From a virus, in the IMG/VR virus record IMGVR_UViG_3300044716_000122, positions 31,046 to 95,045 of that record: a stretch of DNA of 64,000 bases. One strand, 5' to 3'. The translations under genes and the position numbers were made by a program. Shown here piece after piece: positions 18,958-28,809 of the stretch. Numbering within the stretch: position 1 is the stretch's first letter; each line of letters opens with the position of its first letter. The notes beneath the pieces were generated by a model. It was given only the letters and a program-made list of their open reading frames with translations, ran no database searches and was not told the origin of the DNA.

Positions 18958-18966
18958 TACTTTTTA

Positions 18967-19479
18967 TTATAATTTTTTTCTAACTATTTTTTTAGGATAT
19001 GCTACTGAATCTTTAGTAATATTATACCTTTGATTAAATTCTTCTTGAGTCACCATCTGCATGTCACGTTTACTAACATTATAGTTTGGTCCTTTTTTCT
19101 TATTAAAAGCAACCTCCGAAACAAATTCTTGGTTCTCAGGATTCTTTACATTATCCTTCCATCTTACTACAAGTGTAGGTTTAGGTTTAGGTTGAGAATT
19201 AGGACTAGGCTTTTGAGAATTTAACATACCATCTTCTCCCTTACGCATTCCTGAAAGAGTTTTAGCTAAGTTAGCTCTCTTAACAGTAGTAGAAGAGTAA
19301 GCACCTTTATTGCTAAGTACTTTATTACGGAATGCAGGTACAGACATACCAGCCTTCTTAGCTTGGGCAGTAAAAGATCCTGGCTTCTTGATAGCACCTT
19401 TGATCCAATTACCCCCTGATTTCATTTTCTTACCACCGCATTCCATGCAGCCCATGTAAGAGTCTTTTAGACGACCCAT
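18967..19479 (-). CDS. Basic protein with KPGSFTAQAKKAGM motif
   Basis: This gene encodes 170 residues. The N-terminus holds a CMECGG pair of cysteines, then KKPGSFTAQAKKAGMSVP and VKRANLAKTLSGMRKG, which together form a conserved motif found in many phage and large-virus proteins (GSFT...KKAGM...NK.YS..TVKRANLAK). The second half has the DGMLNSQK string shared with the next gene and a Lys-rich tail. The function is unknown. The motif, charge and position suggest a packaged or DNA-associated protein. Confidence 0.7.
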   Translation of the reverse strand: MGRLKDSYMGCMECGGKKMKSGGNWIKGAIKKPGSFTAQAKKAGMSVPAFRNKVLSNKGAYSSTTVKRANLAKTLSGMRKGEDGMLNSQKPSPNSQPKPKPTLVVRWKDNVKNPENQEFVSEVAFNKKKGPNYNVSKRDMQMVTQEEFNQRYNITKDSVAYPKKIVRKKL

Positions 19480-19489
19480 ATATTTTATT

Positions 19490-19885
19490 TTAAGTTAGTG
19501 TTAGTAAGTAAAGAGTCTCAGTAATAAGACCAATAATCTCATCAATGATATTTTGAATGTGAGTGTTCTCCATACCCAATACTCCTCTGTGTTTGAAGAC
19601 GTAATCTTTCATGTAGGTTAAGTGAGTCTTAGAGTTCATGTATTCAGATGCAGGGATCTTAATGTTAAGACGTTTTCCTACAGTACCAAAGTATGATTCA
19701 GTAAGAGAATCAATAAGGTCAAGAATTCCATCATAATAAGAATTCAAAGCTTTGTGTTCTGAAAACGAAGTACTTTGAAGGTGAGTCAAGTGCATTATAT
19801 CACGTGACTGAAACAATTGGCCGATAAAGATCTCAGGCTTAATTGTTGTGAATAATTCTTTTTCTTTCATGTTGAAGTTGCTCAT
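19490..19885 (-). CDS. Ferritin/Dps-like helical protein
   Basis: This gene encodes 131 residues, nearly all helical. The segment around residues 28-68 (HLTHLQSTSFSEHKAL, YYDGILDLIDSLTESYFG) has the H..H...S...H...YY......D...E pattern of Dps-like ferritin-fold proteins, as in the DUF5856 group of phage proteins. Its start overlaps the stop of the 1622-residue gene by 4 bases (ATGA), so it is translationally coupled to the muzzle. Metal binding is inferred from the His/Asp/Glu pattern only. Confidence 0.6.
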   Translation of the reverse strand: MSNFNMKEKELFTTIKPEIFIGQLFQSRDIMHLTHLQSTSFSEHKALNSYYDGILDLIDSLTESYFGTVGKRLNIKIPASEYMNSKTHLTYMKDYVFKHRGVLGMENTHIQNIIDEIIGLITETLYLLTLT

Positions 19886-22800
19886 GGATTGGTTTGGGTT
19901 ATTTGTATAGTATTGATAAACTTAAATCTAGAGTAAGCATCTTGTATAAGTCTTACTTTAGCAAAGTCTGATTTAATTTTATTCTTCTGATAGGAAACAG
20001 AAGTAGGTCTTACACTCTTAGTGTTTGGAACCTTATCAATTGGATACTGAGTTACTAGATCTCCCCACTGAGTAGACCAAAGTGGTTGTCCATTTCCTTG
20101 TGCTGCAACGTTCCAAAATCCATTAAAGGTATAAAGCTGTTCTCTGCGAGAGATAAGAGCTTCTATGCCCGTTGCTGTCATTCTAGGATAGGTTATCTTC
20201 TGTCTTGTGTTACCGAACTCTTCAGGAATCAATTTAATAATACCAGAAGACTGTTCTTTGTTATAGATAATCGCCTTAGTAAAGTTTGCTAAGTTCTTTT
20301 TATTTGCAGTAGACAAAGAGTAGTACTCGTAATCAGAGTAGTATTCTTGGATGTCTTGCATCAAAGTAACAGAGTTAACCGTAGATACCTGAGGGAATGA
20401 GTTTGCATTATATTCTAGTATGTAAGGATACAAAGTTCCGTAGTAAGTCTGGTAAGTAAATATAGACAAGTTATGATTCCAAGTAGTAGCACCTGCACTT
20501 GTATTAATAATAGTTTGGAAATGTCCTAACAAAGGAATAAAGAAGTTAGGAAGGAAAGAATAGAAAGAAATAAAGTTCTTAAGCTTAGGAGAGTATGCAA
20601 CTGTCCAAGACTTATTCTCGAAGTAAGTTGAATTAGTTAACTGAACTTCTGTAAAGATAGCCCCATCTTGGTAATAAAATTTACGATCCTCGAAAGTTAC
20701 TGTACCAGTAAGATCTTTTCTTACTCTGTAATCTAACTTAGTGATAAATACTCTTTCATATCTTTCATCCCAGCCCATTACAATACCTAATCCTGCTTGT
20801 GGAGTATCTATATCTACAGTAGGGAAGTCTTTAATTATTTGGAAAGGAAGATTGTTCTTAAACCAGTTAAAGTTATTCTCTGTTTTAATTTCATTAAATC
20901 CTTCTCCTGTGATCTGATAGATATGACCACGCTTAGCATCTACCCAGAATGTTCCATACTCACACTTAACATAAGCTCTGTGTTGAGTTCCTATGTAACC
21001 TAGATCTGTCTTAGAAAGATCTACAGGCTTTTGTTTAAACATCTCTGCATTACCAATCTCTAACTGATAAGGAGAAGTAGTGCTTAGAGTAATACGAGAG
21101 TTGTATACTTTAGTTGTATTCTCAAACCTAGCATATACTCTTTCGTTCTCTCCTGAGTTTAGATCTATTAAGCGACCTCCTTGCTTAGGAAAGTCATAGA
21201 AGTTTCCTGGACGGAATACTCTCCAAGCATCTGAAAGATAGTTAGAAGCATTGGCAGGGTCTGAATAGATTACTCTGTTTTGATGATAAGCCAAACATCC
21301 TAGTTCAGGATACTTTAATCTATAAGGAAGGTTAGGACTTAAGTTCTGTGCAGAGTAAGTAGCGTTGTAACTATAGAAATTGTCATACTTAATAGGTACG
21401 TTTACTTCATGCAACCAATCATCTGGAATACCTTCTCCTACATTAGGATAGAAGTTTTCTTCTAAGTCGTTTCTTCCATGACGTAAGTCTACATTAATAT
21501 CAGACTCTACATAGAATATAGGTATACCGTAAGAAGCTGTATAGAAATAACCTTCATGGGTAAGAGCTAGGTTAGGATTTCTTGCATCTAAATTTGTCTT
21601 AGGCAGGAAGTCATTAAATACAGAAGCAATGGTAGCAGCTAAAGCCTGATCTGCCAATATATCAAGAGCGATAGCAGGTACTGTAGCTCCAGGAATTAAT
21701 TTACCAAGTGCAGCTAAAAGTTTAGGAGCAAATGCTACTACTAAAGCTCCTGTTAAAGTGCCAACTATATCTCCTGTAGTAATAGGTTCAGAACTGTTTC
21801 CTACATAGTAAGTAGGATATCCAAGATTCGGGAATAACCAATAGTCAAAAGGAACATTATCTACCTTAGCAGGAAGATTAGCCAAGTTACGGGTGAAGAA
21901 AGAATGTTTACGCTTTAGTGCAAACTTATTAATGTAAGTATCTCCTCCAAATGCAGGATAATACTTTCTTTCAAGAGTATATACCCCACTAGAGTTTAAA
22001 TAAAACTTAGCTGAGTACCCAGTAGAAACATATTTAATGTTTTCTATAGCACCATATTGATTAGGAAAGTTTCTTTTAATAGAAGCATAGTACGCTCGTG
22101 TATTAGACTCTACTTCTTGTAAAGGATTGTCTTCCAGGTTTGCTTGCTTTATTGTAAAACGAGTAGTATCTTTAGATAAAGTAGGATTATGAATTGGAAA
22201 AGATCCACTTGTTTTTAAATAAACAGAAGTCTCCCTTAGTCTATTGTGAAGGGGAGCATCATCATTTAACTCTACAATTTTATCATTAGCGTAAAGTCCT
22301 ATATCTAAGAATCTTCTTTTATTGCCTGCATTAGGAATAGATTCGTACCGACTATATTTACCTACTGAATTGTATTGGTAAGCCATGTTTTTATTAGGAA
22401 CAATCTTTTCTAAAAGATCTCTCATAATACTCATATTACTGAGCATGCTTGTAATATCACTACGAGAAGTAACTGTGTTTCCTCCATCTAATAATGTAAC
22501 TTTTGTTTGAGATTCAATTACAGTAGCTAATGCTCCTGCTATAATTCCAATTAAACTATTTGCTGTACTATCTAAAAGCCTATACTGAGGATGATCTAGT
22601 ACAGGAACAAAGTGGCCCTTTACTTTACCATACTCTAAAGTTTCTAGTTTAAGTTCTGTTCCAATCTTAGGAAGTTGGAAGTGTGTATCAGGAGAATGAA
22701 ATATATACCTAGATCCAATAGTGTTGAATCCCTCATGCAACTGCATTCCAAAATCAGAATCATCAATTCCTCTATCTCCTTTATTATACCAGTCTGGAGT

Positions 22801-24750
22801 AGATTTAATATAAGCATCAGGACCTAAATCATTGTAAGGATAGTTAGGATAGTAAAACTTTTTATTTGATTTAACATCTTTAAAAGTTCCTACATCATAA
22901 ACAAGCCCCTTAGCTATGACTGATTTATTGTTTACACGATTACCTCTTACTAGCTCATAGCCACAGATTAATCCTTTAACAGGAATTAAGTTATTGCCTT
23001 GGGTGTTTAAAGGATCTTGAATAGAAGCAGTTTGTAATAATGCTTCTAGTTGAGTTTCATTAATACGTACTCCTATAGGATAGATTAAATCTTTATCATC
23101 TGCATGAATGTGATTTACAGCACTATCAGGAAACTTGTGGAATCTAATAGGCAGTCCTGCTAAGCTTCCCCATACTGATTCGTAACAAGGATAAGTTTCT
23201 GTAGACTCCCAATAAGCAAACTTTCCAGATTTACTTGATACAATCTTACAACTATACTGTTCTTCTTGTTTAGTAGGCGTATTAGTAGGGGGAACATATC
23301 CACTATCTGCTGTATTATATACTTCCCACTTAAAAGGATCTCTTCCAATAATGCAATCATTTTCTATTACAAACGAATCATTGTTTGTTGATTTCGGAAT
23401 AGTACTATTTTCTCCTGCAGCAGGATCAATTATTCTTCCAGGTATATGAAATACATCTGTATACTTTCCGTTCTGTAGTCTAAACTTAATACCAAAAGGA
23501 TAAACTTCATCTCTTTGGTATGTACGGAAGAAATAAGCAATCTCTGGGTTAGAGTAATCAAACTTATTATCTACAGGCATCTCTACAGTTTCCCACCTTA
23601 ACTCAATCTCATTGGCTAGGAGTTGGAAGTTATACTTAGGAGTCTCTGTAAGATCTGCAAGCATTAGAATATCAGTTTGCTTCTCAATGATTCCTGCATT
23701 ACTATAATGAGGGCTTCTAATTAAGGGAACAATAGATGAGAATGTAGAAGAGTAGTCTCCTGAGTAAGTTAAAGAATCTTTGTTTGTAGAAAGATTTACT
23801 CTATACGTACCTACCAGATGGTATGTAGTTACTTCATTTATGTTTTCAGCTACTACTAAGTTAAAGTAATCAAACAAAGTAGTACTATGTTCTATAGCAA
23901 CTCTGATAGATTTAGAAGTCTCGTATTCAGTTTGCTCTGTAATAGCACGTTCAAAGATTGGAAGAGGGTTACAGAAATCAATATAGTCTGTAAGTTCTTT
24001 TCCATTCTCATCTGAATAAGCAATTGAAAAAGAGTATACACCTCCCTTGAGTCTTCCTCCTGAATCTACTGAAGTCGGATAAATAACTGCTTGGCAAAAG
24101 TCTGGAAATAATTTTAGTCTGTCACAAGCTGTAGCCAAGTCAGGAATAGGAACCCCACACTGATCATTACCAAAAGGTTCTTCTAACCAGAAGTACTTAG
24201 GAGTAATGTTCTTACCAATAAAGTAAACTTTAGTTTTACAATCATCAATACGATACTCTGCAAATACAGGATAGTCTGGACTAAGTCCTAAACAACACTT
24301 ACCATTAGGGCAAGTATCATTCATAATAATATTAAAGCTACAACAATTTACACTATCTCCTGCTCCTTCTCCGTAGTATGCTTCTACAGTACTTGATACA
24401 ACTGTTCCAGAAATACAACCACAATCTGTTTCTGATTTAACTAATTGATTACAATCTTTGCTGAGGTTTATAACCTCACCTATCATAGACCTCCCATCAG
24501 GATGAGCTAGGAATACAAGTAACTTAGATTGTTCTGTAATATTTAAAACTCCGACAATCTTAAACCCAGGGAATGTAGAAGTAAAGTCAACACAGACTTG
24601 ATTGGAGGGCTCATTAGTATATGTAGTTGAATTACCATCGTGAGATTGAATGTTTGCGTTTAAAGCAAACGTAATCATATTCTCCTTTATCTGGTAGTTA
24701 ACTGAATCTAAATTTAACCCAGCAATGTTCTGATTGATTTTATTCTCCAT
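19882..24750 (-). CDS. Tail muzzle-like protein
   Basis: This gene encodes 1622 residues, the largest complete tail gene in the block. It is beta-rich throughout, with many aromatic and Asn residues, a Cys-rich segment near residues 105-160 (DCGCISG, CCSFNI, CPNGKCCLGL) and a short Gly/Ala-rich hydrophobic stretch near residues 1000-1040. There are no enzyme motifs. It follows the ring/connector genes and precedes the cargo genes, exactly where crAss-like phages encode the large muzzle protein that closes the tail tip. The assignment is by size, composition and order. Confidence 0.7.
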   Translation of the reverse strand: MENKINQNIAGLNLDSVNYQIKENMITFALNANIQSHDGNSTTYTNEPSNQVCVDFTSTFPGFKIVGVLNITEQSKLLVFLAHPDGRSMIGEVINLSKDCNQLVKSETDCGCISGTVVSSTVEAYYGEGAGDSVNCCSFNIIMNDTCPNGKCCLGLSPDYPVFAEYRIDDCKTKVYFIGKNITPKYFWLEEPFGNDQCGVPIPDLATACDRLKLFPDFCQAVIYPTSVDSGGRLKGGVYSFSIAYSDENGKELTDYIDFCNPLPIFERAITEQTEYETSKSIRVAIEHSTTLFDYFNLVVAENINEVTTYHLVGTYRVNLSTNKDSLTYSGDYSSTFSSIVPLIRSPHYSNAGIIEKQTDILMLADLTETPKYNFQLLANEIELRWETVEMPVDNKFDYSNPEIAYFFRTYQRDEVYPFGIKFRLQNGKYTDVFHIPGRIIDPAAGENSTIPKSTNNDSFVIENDCIIGRDPFKWEVYNTADSGYVPPTNTPTKQEEQYSCKIVSSKSGKFAYWESTETYPCYESVWGSLAGLPIRFHKFPDSAVNHIHADDKDLIYPIGVRINETQLEALLQTASIQDPLNTQGNNLIPVKGLICGYELVRGNRVNNKSVIAKGLVYDVGTFKDVKSNKKFYYPNYPYNDLGPDAYIKSTPDWYNKGDRGIDDSDFGMQLHEGFNTIGSRYIFHSPDTHFQLPKIGTELKLETLEYGKVKGHFVPVLDHPQYRLLDSTANSLIGIIAGALATVIESQTKVTLLDGGNTVTSRSDITSMLSNMSIMRDLLEKIVPNKNMAYQYNSVGKYSRYESIPNAGNKRRFLDIGLYANDKIVELNDDAPLHNRLRETSVYLKTSGSFPIHNPTLSKDTTRFTIKQANLEDNPLQEVESNTRAYYASIKRNFPNQYGAIENIKYVSTGYSAKFYLNSSGVYTLERKYYPAFGGDTYINKFALKRKHSFFTRNLANLPAKVDNVPFDYWLFPNLGYPTYYVGNSSEPITTGDIVGTLTGALVVAFAPKLLAALGKLIPGATVPAIALDILADQALAATIASVFNDFLPKTNLDARNPNLALTHEGYFYTASYGIPIFYVESDINVDLRHGRNDLEENFYPNVGEGIPDDWLHEVNVPIKYDNFYSYNATYSAQNLSPNLPYRLKYPELGCLAYHQNRVIYSDPANASNYLSDAWRVFRPGNFYDFPKQGGRLIDLNSGENERVYARFENTTKVYNSRITLSTTSPYQLEIGNAEMFKQKPVDLSKTDLGYIGTQHRAYVKCEYGTFWVDAKRGHIYQITGEGFNEIKTENNFNWFKNNLPFQIIKDFPTVDIDTPQAGLGIVMGWDERYERVFITKLDYRVRKDLTGTVTFEDRKFYYQDGAIFTEVQLTNSTYFENKSWTVAYSPKLKNFISFYSFLPNFFIPLLGHFQTIINTSAGATTWNHNLSIFTYQTYYGTLYPYILEYNANSFPQVSTVNSVTLMQDIQEYYSDYEYYSLSTANKKNLANFTKAIIYNKEQSSGIIKLIPEEFGNTRQKITYPRMTATGIEALISRREQLYTFNGFWNVAAQGNGQPLWSTQWGDLVTQYPIDKVPNTKSVRPTSVSYQKNKIKSDFAKVRLIQDAYSRFKFINTIQITQTNP

Positions 24751-24755
24751 TAAGT

Positions 24756-25592
24756 TTATTGGATATGAAATTTAATAAAGCGATTACGCATCTTAGCTAC
24801 GTTATCTGCCATCTGTTGTTTGGTGTAAGTTAACAAATAACCATTAGCTGCTTGCAATTTATTAAGTTGATCTTGTCTATAGTACTGAAACTTAGCCTCT
24901 ACCTGACGTTGACTCTCGTCTACTACTGAATGCCAAAGTTGTTCAAAAAACTTAAACTTAAGATAAGACTTGATATACTCTTCCACTTCAAGAATTTCTG
25001 GAACCATAGGTAAGTTATCATCGTCCATTGGACGTGAGAAATATCTAACGTATATGCAACCAGTTTCAAACGTAGATGTGACAGTTTTATTAGGATGAAT
25101 TTGAATAACATCATTTGAAGAAGTACTAAGGTTAGGACAGTCCTCTACACAAAGTGCTTTAGATCCATAGTAAACTTTAATCCAAGTAGGTTGCTTCATT
25201 GTGATTTTAAAGCCAGGAGTAGAAACAGATACTGTTTCATACATCTCTTCTTTAAGTCCGCAGTCTGTACAACCGTTAGTACATTGAATAGACTTATACC
25301 AACTACCTCTAACAGAGTTTACTCCTTGAGACCAGAAGATCTCAGAGTCATAGTGTATAGCATAGTCTAGTAGTCCAAAGTCGCAAGGAAGTTCTGACTT
25401 GTAGTTGTGAAAAGACAAAACCAATTCTTCTGGTTTCAAGACCATTACCCTAAGCTTACGAAGTGACTGATCTATGTAAGTAGGAATCATCACTTCACTT
25501 ATTGCACCTGCCTCAAAGTACGACTTTAACTCTTGCTTTACTTCCGCAATTAAAGGCTCTGATGAAATAAAGTTAGTGTTATCGTAATTCAT
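24756..25592 (-). CDS. Tail ring / tail stabilisation protein
   Basis: This gene encodes 278 residues. The N-terminal helices (residues about 10-50) are followed by a beta-rich middle containing Cys pairs (CTNGCTDCG, CVEDCP) and a helical C-terminus (EEYIKSYLKFKFFEQLWHS, then YRQDQLNKL). This helix-beta-helix plan and the place directly before the muzzle gene fit the crAss-like ring protein related to P22 gp4-type tail stabilisation proteins. It is 5 bases from the muzzle gene and in the same operon. Confidence 0.65.
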   Translation of the reverse strand: MNYDNTNFISSEPLIAEVKQELKSYFEAGAISEVMIPTYIDQSLRKLRVMVLKPEELVLSFHNYKSELPCDFGLLDYAIHYDSEIFWSQGVNSVRGSWYKSIQCTNGCTDCGLKEEMYETVSVSTPGFKITMKQPTWIKVYYGSKALCVEDCPNLSTSSNDVIQIHPNKTVTSTFETGCIYVRYFSRPMDDDNLPMVPEILEVEEYIKSYLKFKFFEQLWHSVVDESQRQVEAKFQYYRQDQLNKLQAANGYLLTYTKQQMADNVAKMRNRFIKFHIQ

Positions 25593-25603
25593 GTTTTTAT
25601 ATT

Positions 25604-26095
25604 TTAAGACTGTATGTCTATTTTGTTTTCTCTTATAGCTTGCGCTAGTACTGATTTGTGTTTGTTAGACACTCTTAAATCGTAGAAGCCAAACTGTACT
25701 ACCCTCTTATAGTAAGGATACAAGTGAAACTTATAGATGGCACCATTGGTATGTGTGTTTCTATAAGGCACTTTGACACCAGTTTCGTGGTAGAGTTTCC
25801 AGTTAATAATCGTATGTTTACCTTTTGCAATTGCATTTTCTGTTTTTACAACTTTAATGGAACCTAAGTTTGGAAATCTAATAGCGTATCTACCACGTAA
25901 CAATCTTTCCATAAGCTTTAAGTGAATCTTTTTAGGGATGCCACAGAATTCTCTATAGGTGATATCTTTACGTTTGGTTTCTTTTAAGAACATTTCGTAA
26001 GCAGCAAGAGCAGTGTAGTTAGTATCTGACGCTGTATCTTTCTCTTTTTGTCTTACTGTGGATTGCTGGTTTTTTCGTATGAAGTCTCTCGACAT
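25604..26095 (-). CDS. Divergent HU/IHF-like protein in the tail block
   Basis: This gene encodes 163 residues. The first 40 residues are polar; residues about 50-90 read IPKKIHLKLMERLLRGRYAIRFPNLGSIKVVK, here given only as the key pattern: a helix, then R..RFPNLG.I.V, which resembles the helix-strand junction of HU/IHF (GFGTF type). The C-terminal part is Tyr- and His-rich (KFHLYPYYKRVV). crAss-like phages carry two IHF-like genes among the structural genes, one near the tail proteins. The family assignment is tentative. Confidence 0.5.
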   Translation of the reverse strand: MSRDFIRKNQQSTVRQKEKDTASDTNYTALAAYEMFLKETKRKDITYREFCGIPKKIHLKLMERLLRGRYAIRFPNLGSIKVVKTENAIAKGKHTIINWKLYHETGVKVPYRNTHTNGAIYKFHLYPYYKRVVQFGFYDLRVSNKHKSVLAQAIRENKIDIQS

Positions 26096-26097
26096 AA

Positions 26098-26739
26098 TTA
26101 GTTGGGTTCATCTCGGTTGTTATCTTCTAGGTCTTGAGGAATTCTTTGATAGTTCATCAATGACTGAGTACACATTTCAATCAATGCGTCTGTTAGATAA
26201 CCTGGAAATTTAAATTGTTTATCGTACATACTTAAACATTCTGTACCATCTATGTCTTCTATAGACTCAGTAAAGTAAGCGTACATATTAACACACTCTA
26301 CATCAGGATCTAAAACATACAAATATCCATTACGAATGGTGTAGTATTTTTTAGGGGTCTTAAAGCGTAAGCGGGAGTGGTTGATAAAATCTCTAATAGT
26401 TGTAGGGAAAAGTTCTTCTGAGTTTGAAGTATTGAATACCCCCTGAATGAAATATGAATATAAACCTTCATCTATGCTTGGTAGTTTGTTTTTAGTTCTG
26501 CGTACAGGACAACCTAAATCACACTCTGATCCTTTAGCTTCAATTAAATGTACACACTCGTAAGCTTGATAAACATTATCTGAAGTAAGCAACCTTCTTA
26601 AGTTGATCTCTCTACGTAGTAAAGTAGATGCTTTAGTTTTTAATAAACCATAAATATAACGATCACTAATTAAGTCATCGTCACTAACAAACTTGTTAGC
26701 ACTCTTAACTCTACCGATCAATTCTGAATTTGTGTACAT
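26098..26739 (-). CDS. Ring/connector protein of the tail
   Basis: This gene encodes 213 residues with N-terminal helices (SELIGRVKSANKFVSDDDLISDRYIYGLLKT region), a Cys triplet (ECDLGCP near residue 75), and a long helix near the C-terminus (LTDALIEMCTQSLMNYQRIP). It is the first gene after the promoter at 26776-26806, opening the ring-muzzle operon, and ends 2 bases before the IHF-like gene. The position matches one of the stacked ring proteins of crAss-like tails. No catalytic motif is present. Confidence 0.6.
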   Translation of the reverse strand: MYTNSELIGRVKSANKFVSDDDLISDRYIYGLLKTKASTLLRREINLRRLLTSDNVYQAYECVHLIEAKGSECDLGCPVRRTKNKLPSIDEGLYSYFIQGVFNTSNSEELFPTTIRDFINHSRLRFKTPKKYYTIRNGYLYVLDPDVECVNMYAYFTESIEDIDGTECLSMYDKQFKFPGYLTDALIEMCTQSLMNYQRIPQDLEDNNRDEPN

Positions 26740-26775
26740 CTCAGGATATAGTTTGGGTTAATTTAAGGTTCATTA

Positions 26776-26806
26776 CAAATATAATTTAATTTTAAGTTTA
26801 AGTCAA
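26776..26806 (-). promoter_or_regulatory. Bacteroidota-type promoter before the ring-muzzle operon
   Basis: On the minus strand TTG (26804-26806) precedes TATATTTG (26776-26783) by 20 bases. It lies in the 160-base gap between the fibre/collar genes and the ring gene at 26739, downstream of a hairpin. Confidence 0.75.
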
Positions 26807-26825
26807 GGGTTAATTTGAAAACTAG

Positions 26826-26849
26826 AAGAGCCTACTTTCGCAGGCTCCT
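26826..26849 (-). terminator. Hairpin terminator with GAAA loop
   Basis: The minus strand reads a 10-base-pair stem (AGGAGCCTGC/GTAGGCTCTT, two G-U pairs) closed by a GAAA tetraloop, followed by CTAGTTTTC. It sits between the fibre/collar genes and the promoter at 26776. Confidence 0.65.
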
Positions 26850-26860
26850 ACTAGCAAGAT

Positions 26861-26889
26861 GACAGGAAAACCAACCAAAAAATCCTGCC
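26861..26889 (-). terminator. Second hairpin after the collar/fibre-like gene
   Basis: GGCAGGA and TCCTGTC pair across a loop that contains TTTTTT. It lies 11 bases beyond the stop at 26900 and may act together with the following hairpin. There is no T-tract after the stem, so it is weaker evidence. Confidence 0.35.
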
Positions 26890-26899
26890 AAGATTTTTA

Positions 26900-28807
26900 T
26901 TAAGGTAGAATTGTGTAAGACAATCCTCCTAAAACAATTTCAACATTAACACCTGCTGTACCGTATACTACAGTACTTGCAGGGTAAGTAGGATAAGCAA
27001 TCAATCTCAACACTCCTGAACTATCTAAAGATACCATAGCATCAAATGATCCAGTAGGCTCAATAAAAGGAGTAGTACCTTTAAGGTAAACTTTAGCTTG
27101 AAGATATATTGTACCTGCAGGTCTAATTGCTACAGGAGCAGTTGCTATGTCTACAGGAGTTCCCGAAGTTAAAGCAAGTGTACCAGTAGAAGTTATACGA
27201 ATGTTTCCATTCAAAGTAACCATTTGTCCATGCAATACACCCATCAAGTATCCTGAACCAGGAGTTGTAGGAAATGATAAAGAGTTTCCATTAATAGCAC
27301 CTGTTACAGTAACAGGAGTAAAGTTATATCTTACAGGAGTAGCTAAGGTAGCTTCTAAGTTGACAGTTATATCTGTAGCATTGTTTGCACGAGTTGCAGT
27401 AACTGTTCCTCCAGTAGAAGTAAAGATAAGTTCTTTGTTTACAAACTCAGAGCCATTCCAGAATAAGGTATGATAAATTGCAGGAGCAGAAGTAACTACA
27501 TCTGCTAAAGCATTTATAGAACAACTGTTAAGCTGTGAGCAAACAAAACGAACTCCTGAAGCTAATGATAGATTTAATCCATCAGCATCACTTGTAGATA
27601 CAAAGTCAGATCCGTTTATTTTAAGTTTAAGTCTACCTAGAGTATCTACTACACGACCTAACTGAGTAGCTAGAGTTGTGCTACTGTTAGTGTAACCAAA
27701 AGTGTATCCGTAGTAAGGAGTAGAACCAAAGTTTGTGGTCCAAGTCAAAGCAAAATTTGCAGGGGCAAGAGAAGCTACAGTACTATTTAAAGAAGCAATC
27801 TGACTTGTAAACAAGATAGCTGCTGCACTTAAAGTACTAGTAGAAGATCCTCCTGACAAAGCAGAAGTATTAATAGATGCAGGAACTGCACTACCTCCTG
27901 AGATATAAGTTTTAAGAGCATTAGCTGCAGCTGTTGCAGTACCAATACTATAACTTTGTGATACGTACATGCCACACACATTAGTAGTAATCCAGTTAAT
28001 ATAATCTGATACTACGCTACTAGAAGGCTTAGTAGTCCATGAATAAGTAATACAAGGATCTGGAACCACCCCTGTCATATCTATACTTGTAGTAGTAGTA
28101 CAAAGTTTAGTTCCGTATGCAGTTAACACTTGACCTAAGGTAGAACTACCAGAAGTAATTCCTGTAACACATCCAGGTACTGTAAAAGTAGGAGTCTCTA
28201 CTGAAATTACTCTAGTGTTTAAAGAACATAAAGCAGCAGCACTAGCCTCAATAAATTGTTGAGCACTTGTAATAGAACTACCTACACTACTTAAGTTTCC
28301 TCCTACACGCAAACATCCGTAAGTAAATACAGAATAATCCAATCCTGAAGGAGTAGCTAAACAGATTCTTGCGTTAAGACTAGCAATAACTGTATCTAAG
28401 TTATTAGGAGAAGAAATCAAAGGGACTAAACTTAAAACTGCAATAGTTAAGTTATTAGCAGTAGTAGCTCCTCCGATAGTTGCACCTGCTACAGTCAAGA
28501 CATCATTAATTGTATATCCTGTACCAGGAGCTATAAGAGTAACTTTATATACAAGAGACCCTACAGTACGAGTTACCTTAACACTAAGACCACTACCAGT
28601 TCCTCCCGTAGGACTTACGGTGTAATCAGTAGTAGTTCCAGGGTTTACTGCAACTCCTGTAAAGTTAAAAGTTTTTACTCCTCCTGTTGCACAGAACAAG
28701 TCTGGACCAGAATAAGTAATACACTTGGCATAATTAGTTGAAATACAACCCACAGTAGCACAAGGGTCAATAGAATTAGTTCCGTAGCAATCAATACAAG
28801 TAGACAT
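26900..28807 (-). CDS. Cys-rich fibre/collar-like virion protein with inserted beta module
   Basis: The product has 635 residues from the ATG at 28807, which begins MSTCIDCYG and lies just after the upstream stop; an in-frame ATG at 28822 would overlap that gene. The N-terminal 45 residues are Cys-rich (CIDCYG, DPCATVGC, KCITYSGPDLFC). Residues about 58-126 form a Gly/Thr-rich beta module (GTGYTINDVLTVAG) that also occurs in the 531-residue protein at 30405-32000. The rest is Ser/Thr/Ala-rich beta structure with helical spacers, as in trimeric fibres, and the C-terminus looks like a compact beta domain. It is probably a head or collar fibre; the exact site is unknown. Confidence 0.6.
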   Translation of the reverse strand: MSTCIDCYGTNSIDPCATVGCISTNYAKCITYSGPDLFCATGGVKTFNFTGVAVNPGTTTDYTVSPTGGTGSGLSVKVTRTVGSLVYKVTLIAPGTGYTINDVLTVAGATIGGATTANNLTIAVLSLVPLISSPNNLDTVIASLNARICLATPSGLDYSVFTYGCLRVGGNLSSVGSSITSAQQFIEASAAALCSLNTRVISVETPTFTVPGCVTGITSGSSTLGQVLTAYGTKLCTTTTSIDMTGVVPDPCITYSWTTKPSSSVVSDYINWITTNVCGMYVSQSYSIGTATAAANALKTYISGGSAVPASINTSALSGGSSTSTLSAAAILFTSQIASLNSTVASLAPANFALTWTTNFGSTPYYGYTFGYTNSSTTLATQLGRVVDTLGRLKLKINGSDFVSTSDADGLNLSLASGVRFVCSQLNSCSINALADVVTSAPAIYHTLFWNGSEFVNKELIFTSTGGTVTATRANNATDITVNLEATLATPVRYNFTPVTVTGAINGNSLSFPTTPGSGYLMGVLHGQMVTLNGNIRITSTGTLALTSGTPVDIATAPVAIRPAGTIYLQAKVYLKGTTPFIEPTGSFDAMVSLDSSGVLRLIAYPTYPASTVVYGTAGVNVEIVLGGLSYTILP

Positions 28808-28809
28808 AG

